NCBI GenBank assembly: GCA_949361645.1
Contig: OX442432.1
Span: 4,033,990 to 4,097,989, forward strand
Reading direction: 5' to 3'
DNA: 64,000 bases
DNA from: Spongilla lacustris
Taxonomy: Eukaryota; Porifera; Demospongiae; Spongillida; Spongillidae
The notes under the pieces were generated by a model, which was not told where the DNA came from, ran no database searches, and was given only the letters and a program-made list of their open reading frames with translations. Shown here piece by piece: positions 59,976-64,000 of the stretch; within the stretch, counting starts at the first letter, position 1; every line of letters begins with the position of its first letter. A program made the position numbers and the translations under genes.

Positions 59976-60916
59976 CTGTGTACATATGTAAATTGTGATA
60001 TGTCTGCATTCTGAAAGTTATTTCAATGGAAACATCATGCGCATGTATGTCTACATACAAGTATGGGCTATATTGTTGCCACTTATCATTTCGTCGTAAG
60101 CATTGCCCACAATGGTCTTTTGCGGGGATCTTTCGTCATTTGTGTGGCATGGCAACTTGAGACTGGGAGATAATAATAACAAGAACTGCATGGCAATAAA
60201 GCTTTATGCATGTAAGCCACTAGATAAGTTGAACTGACGTTGCATGTGCACATCTTATAGGCATGTATTGTTATAATACAATCAATAAGTAGGTGAAATG
60301 CAAAACGACTGTGGAAAGGATTAAGCTAATGTGTGTGACGTATGACAAATTAAGCATTTGAAATAATAATATTAAATTTTCTACCTTAAAGAATGCAGTA
60401 TACTTTCTTCCTCACCATTGCACCTGTTCATACTGTCTCCACGACAACCACTTCTCAATATGACCGACTCTTATTTTGAAGGTCACAAAAAGGTAGCCGG
60501 GGGTTACCAATTGTTGGCAACTCGGGTACTACTCGAAACCATAAAAATGTACAGCAGTCTACGAGGAGTGTGAATTAAAGCCCGACTGGAAATTGCATGC
60601 ATGTCACCGTCATCGTTGCATGCTATGTAGGCTGATCAGGTGCTTACTCTTTTAAAAGTAAGAATTTGCAATCAGAAGCTTCAGCCCAAGACATCCAACT
60701 GACCCAAGGCCCACAGATCACGTGCATGTGGTATTGAAATCAATGAAATGGGTTTTTATGTATCACCATGGCAGAGACGGGGTGGGGGCAGGGGCGGGGC
60801 TCCCCTTGCATGATAAAACGTTGTATTTGCTCTGCATGGGGCATTTATAAGGCTTTGACTGAGAACTATATCACACGTGAAGTTATGTACCTATCATTGT
60901 TAAGTTATGCGCCTAT
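59976..60916. other. RAD54B 3' flank, nothing else recognised
   Basis: Holds the AATAAA at 60195-60200. No gene or repeat family recognised. Confidence 0.4.
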
Positions 60917-61146
60917 CATTGTTACGTGAGACCCCCCCATCCCCTGGGGCATTGGAAGGGATTTGACCTTTATTATACCAAACCGCCCCTGGTTGGGGGT
61001 TAATTTATAACTACGAAGTATATGGTTTGATAAAAGGTCAAACACGTGGCCAGACTATATATGTCAAATCTGTGGCCCAGTAATGATATTCATGCATCAA
61101 ATCCCCACGACTTCGCCCCAGGGGAGGGGGGTCTCACGTAACAATG
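60917..61146. mobile_element. Inverted-repeat MITE, 230 bp
   Basis: Starts CATTGTTACGTGAGACCCCC and ends with its complement; inner TCAAATCCC/GGGATTTGA and TGGGGC/GCCCCA are also paired. I see no clear target duplication. Confidence 0.8.
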
Positions 61147-61154
61147 TTCACAGT

Positions 61155-62020
61155 TTACACCCAGACAAAATGGAAGCGGTGAAGTGGAATTTGCAAACAT
61201 GGAGGCTAAGGGTCTCATACGAAGGTCATCTAGCCCTTGGGTGTCCCCTTTACACATGATGCTTAAAGTATTTGGAGGTTGGTGCCCATGTGTGATGTGT
61301 GGATTACGGATGCCTCAATGATGTCATTGCACCTGACAGGTACCCTGTCCACGATTTTTCAGCGAACCTTGCTGGCAAAACAATCTTCTCCAAGGTTGAT
61401 CTAATGTGAGGTTGTCACCAGATCACAGTTGCTGCGGAGGACATCCATAAAACTGCTGTAGTTATGCCTTTTGGCTGTTATGAGTTTCTCAGGATGTCGT
61501 TAGAATGCCACACAGGCTTTCCAGCGCATGTTGGTATAAATCAACGACATACTAGTGGCCAGTGAAGACACACACAAAGACCATCTGCATCAATTTCTCC
61601 GATGCCTAAATGATTATAGTTTGGTGATCAATATAATGTTTCCAAGTGTCAGTTTGGTTTTAGCACTATAGATTTCCGAGGCCATCATATCACCCATGCT
61701 GGGACTGATCCAAGCATTACCTCAGTGATAAAGTTGCAGTACTTGTAGCCAGTGATTGCCAAGAGTTTACAGGAATTTGTAGGCATGGTAAATTTTTACC
61801 ATTGGTTTATCCCAGCACAACTGATGTTCCCTCTTTTTGAGGCACTAGCAGGCAAACCCCCGTGGTTTGGAATGAAGCAATGGTGAAAGCTTTCGGGGCC
61901 ACTAAGAAAGTACTGGTTACAGTACTTGCGCATCCTCATCATGACGCTCCAATTTCTTGCATACGTTGATCAGGAACACCCAGTTCCTGCGGTGGTGCCC
62001 AAATGTAGAGGTTGACCTTC
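61155..62020 (+). pseudogene. Ty3/gypsy pol relic (RT and RNase H)
   Basis: Plus-strand fragments in several frames: RRSSSPWVSPLH, then PDRYPVHDF, LAGKTIFSKVDL, HKTAVVMPFGCYEFLRM and VGMVNFYHRFIPAQ, the order found in Ty3/gypsy reverse transcriptase and its connection to RNase H. The frame is broken by stops (for example after KVDLM) and shifts, and the YIDD-type catalytic motif is eroded. No LTRs are seen inside the window. Confidence 0.85.
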
Positions 62021-62384
62021 CAAAACACCGGCCCCACCACTCCTAACACACATCCTCACAATAATCACAGTACAGTTCCCTTAATATCTCATCACTGCCT
62101 TATATCAGATCTGCCAGATCAGTGCACCAGATCATTACATTTTGGTTCTGGGGGAATGGTGTAGCAGCCCTGGACTGTATAATTGGAGAACTGAATAAAG
62201 GATCATTAATTATATATGTGAGTTATGGTACACATGAGAAGGCCTGGTTTTTGGTGTATGGTGTTAGTATTGGGTTGAAATGCTACAGTGGACTTTACAT
62301 CAACTTGCATTGCAATCATTTATAATTAATAGTTATGCACACACTCAGTTACTACATTGTAGCAGGCTGTTCACACACCCATAT
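62021..62384. other. Gypsy edge and 3' flank of Rab-like gene
   Basis: No further feature recognised. The 3' UTR of the minus-strand Rab-like gene should lie here. Confidence 0.35.
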
Positions 62385-62576
62385 TCATACGAAACATTTG
62401 TGTCCATTTCTCGATGTAGTCAATGCATGCCCAATGGCTATTTTTTCTGTTTGTGGTTTTATTGGTACATGCACTGGAAGAAATTCTCTGGCCAGTATTT
62501 CAAAAAGCTGCGTCACATTAATATCATCTTTGGCACTTGCTTCAATGTAAGGCATGCCACGTTTTGCTGCATATTC
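62385..62576 (-). CDS. Last exon of a Rab-family small GTPase (5' exons outside window)
   Basis: A minus-strand CTCAG acceptor at 62577-62581 opens a 63-codon exon ending TGA at 62385-62387. It reads YAAKRGMPYIEASAKDDINV, where EASAK is the guanine-binding G5 motif, followed by the C-terminal helix FEILAREFL and a hypervariable tail. The spacing PYxExSAKxxINVxQxFE is closest to Rab7-type proteins from memory. The tail ends in KCFV, only two residues after the Cys, so it is not a standard CaaX or double-Cys prenylation signal. Rab GTPases direct vesicle traffic on membranes. Upstream exons would lie beyond base 64000, with the hAT element in the intervening intron. A retained gene fragment is the alternative. 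Confidence 0.7.
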   Translation of the reverse strand, partial: EYAAKRGMPYIEASAKDDINVTQLFEILAREFLPVHVPIKPQTEKIAIGHALTTSRNGHKCFV

Positions 62577-63685
62577 CTGAGTGAGGGAGGGTAGAGGGAA
62601 AGAGGGAGCAGTGATATTGGCAGGAGATATTACCCAAATTATTATCTTTTAAAAATTAATTAGTTCAGGTACTTACCAGTTCCATACATGCACATCAGAG
62701 CCTCTGCATGAAGCTAAATATAAAGACATATTACCAACCGTCTTTGAACGGTAAGTTGCATTTTTAGCACATTTGCTTAAATGCTCAGCTAAAGCAGTGT
62801 CCCCAGCATCACACCTAAATGTTGGTAATTACCAGGATTAAGGTCAGTGTCTTCAATGTACTTTGCATCATGACCCCTTAAAGCAATTCCTTGTCCTTGA
62901 CGACTGCAAAATTCTACTGCAGATATTATCGATTTCAAAACCAACCTAAATGTGTGCTGCATGCAATGTATTCAATTGGGCTACTAGAGTTTGACCTTTG
63001 TTGCACTCTCAAGGAAAGCTACCATTTTAGCGTATGAATCCTTATGATACTCTGTTTTTTCATGAGATGCTAGAGTCTCCAGAGCTTTTTTGAATTTAGT
63101 TAGTGGTGATTCCACCAGAGCTCCAAATTTCCCCCCTTACGTATTGATGATGCAAATGCCATGCAACGCGCACAGTACACAACATTTTCAGATTTGCTAT
63201 ATGCTAACCACGGATAATTCACAAACCAAGAGGCTTGAAATAGTCTCAACTGCCCACCTTCCGAAATTGCAGGAAACTTGCACCCTTGTGGTTGGTCAAA
63301 TTGCTTAAGAACCTTGTATTTGTCCTGATCTGAAAGTGCACCACTTTGAAAGCTAGTTCTTAAGGCTCCAAGGTCATATGGTCCCATTGCTGGCAAAATA
63401 CTAGACTCACCGCCTGCATTAGCAGAAGCACTGTTAGACTCAAGTTGATCATGATTCTCATCGATGTTGACATCATTTGGTGGTTCATCAGATTCACAGC
63501 AGTCTAGCAAAGGCTGATTGAATCGCTTTGTAGCAAGGGTTGTGGTTCAGCTATAATTGCGACTTGTTTTCGTACATGTGAGGCTTCATCGTTGCTATCA
63601 CGTGTTGATTCATTTTCACAAGTACGAAAAAAGTTCAAGATCGAGGCGCTTCCTTTCTGTTTCTTTTGCGAGGGTTCCACCATTA

Positions 63686-63778
63686 TAGTCTCGTCCCCAG
63701 ACCAATATGACATAACGATTATCGCTGTAATGTTTACAGCGATAATCGTTACGTCATATTGATCTGGGGACGAGACTA
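63686..63778. mobile_element. MITE, TAGTCTCG family, copy 2 (93 bp)
   Basis: A near-perfect palindrome: TAGTCTCGTCCCCAGACC on the left and its complement with one change on the right, with a GATTATCGCTGTAA...TTACAGCGATAATC core. The 9-bp target duplication CCACCATTA is exact (63677-63685 and 63779-63787). Inserted at the start codon of the hAT transposase. Confidence 0.93.
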
Positions 63779-63913
63779 CCACCATTATATGATTATGTAC
63801 TACAGCTGCTAGTGTATACGCGTTATCACGTGCGTGCCTGTGCAAGCCTCATCATAGCTTATATCGCACACCTGAAGAGGCGTGGTTAAAAAAGAAGGCA
63901 TTGTCTACGGGAA

Positions 63914-63947
63914 AGGGGGGGCTATAGCCCCCCCCCCCCCCCCCCCC
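63914..63947. repeat. GGGGGGGCTATAGCCC palindrome and C20 tract
   Basis: A G7 run, CTATAG, then 20 Cs. It adjoins the hAT terminus and is probably an expanded part of it. Confidence 0.85.
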
Positions 63948-64000
63948 TGGATCCGCCCTTGTAGGGGGAGCACCGTTAGGTCCCCAGACCCCAACCACGT

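Larger units (their letters stand above)
62730..63961 (-). mobile_element. hAT transposon relic (ZMYM1/DUF4371-type transposase)
   Basis: The minus strand starts with a hAT-like terminus, CAAGGGCGGATCCAG (63961-63947). The transposase begins MVEPSQKKQKGSASILNFF (ATG at 63683) and continues in shifted frames: PWLAYSKSENVVYCARCMAF (TTF/BED-like zinc region, about 63200), SPLTKFKKALETLASHE (about 63070), EFCSRQGQGIALRGH (about 62900) and DAGDTALAEHLSKCAKNATY (about 62780). The last two blocks are typical of DUF4371 hAT transposases. Frameshifts near 63510, 63110 and 62960 make it inactive, and the C-terminal catalytic half is missing. No second TIR is seen. Confidence 0.8.

Overview
This is eukaryotic nuclear DNA from an invertebrate animal. 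The genes are split by many GT-AG introns, the sequence is AT-rich, and it is crowded with microsatellites, minisatellites and small inverted-repeat transposons. The gene set is animal-like: a Slo-type channel, PAN2, WRAP73, RAD54B and a Rab-type GTPase. An early-branching lineage such as a sponge would fit, but nothing seen here fixes the phylum.

Layout. 1-7.5 kb: the end of a C2H2 zinc-finger ORF (perhaps from a retroelement), a long ATGT array, fold-back elements and a 365-bp ACTC array. 7.58-10.28 kb (+): an intronless 900-residue Slo1/BK-like potassium channel. 10.4-14.0 kb: one copy of a large fold-back element, a broken LINE carrying a MITE, and another ATGT array. 34.9-14.4 kb (-): a complete PAN2 gene, which I assembled as 25 exons (1,071 residues, all junctions in phase). 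Its introns are packed with TACATG repeats, nested MITEs, an 840-bp palindrome and a 1.1-kb minisatellite. 35.4-36.3 kb: a decayed retroelement. 36.5-37.3 kb (-): an intronless SAM methyltransferase. 37.9-39.4 kb (+): WRAP73 in two exons, divergent from the methyltransferase across about 620 bp. 39.8-60.0 kb (+): a complete RAD54B gene, assembled as 28 exons (838 residues), with several G/C-skewed minisatellites in its introns. 60.9-64 kb: a MITE, a Ty3/gypsy relic, the last exon of a Rab-like GTPase (-), and a hAT element lying in the adjoining intron of that gene, with a MITE inserted at its start codon.

The conserved genes are housekeeping functions with no shared pathway: mRNA deadenylation (PAN2), centrosome/spindle organisation (WRAP73) and recombinational repair (RAD54B). 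They sit close together: methyltransferase/WRAP73 head-to-head and WRAP73/RAD54B head-to-tail 387 bp apart.

The main observations are a Slo-like channel with a tryptophan at the position of the main S4 gating arginine and an eroded calcium bowl; a MITE family with 9-bp target duplications, one copy of which duplicated a transposase start codon while the other seems to have seeded a C22(CA)n microsatellite inside its own target duplication; an 840-bp palindromic element with a second copy 19 kb away; and a G-rich minisatellite in a RAD54B intron. I found no convincing new multi-gene system.
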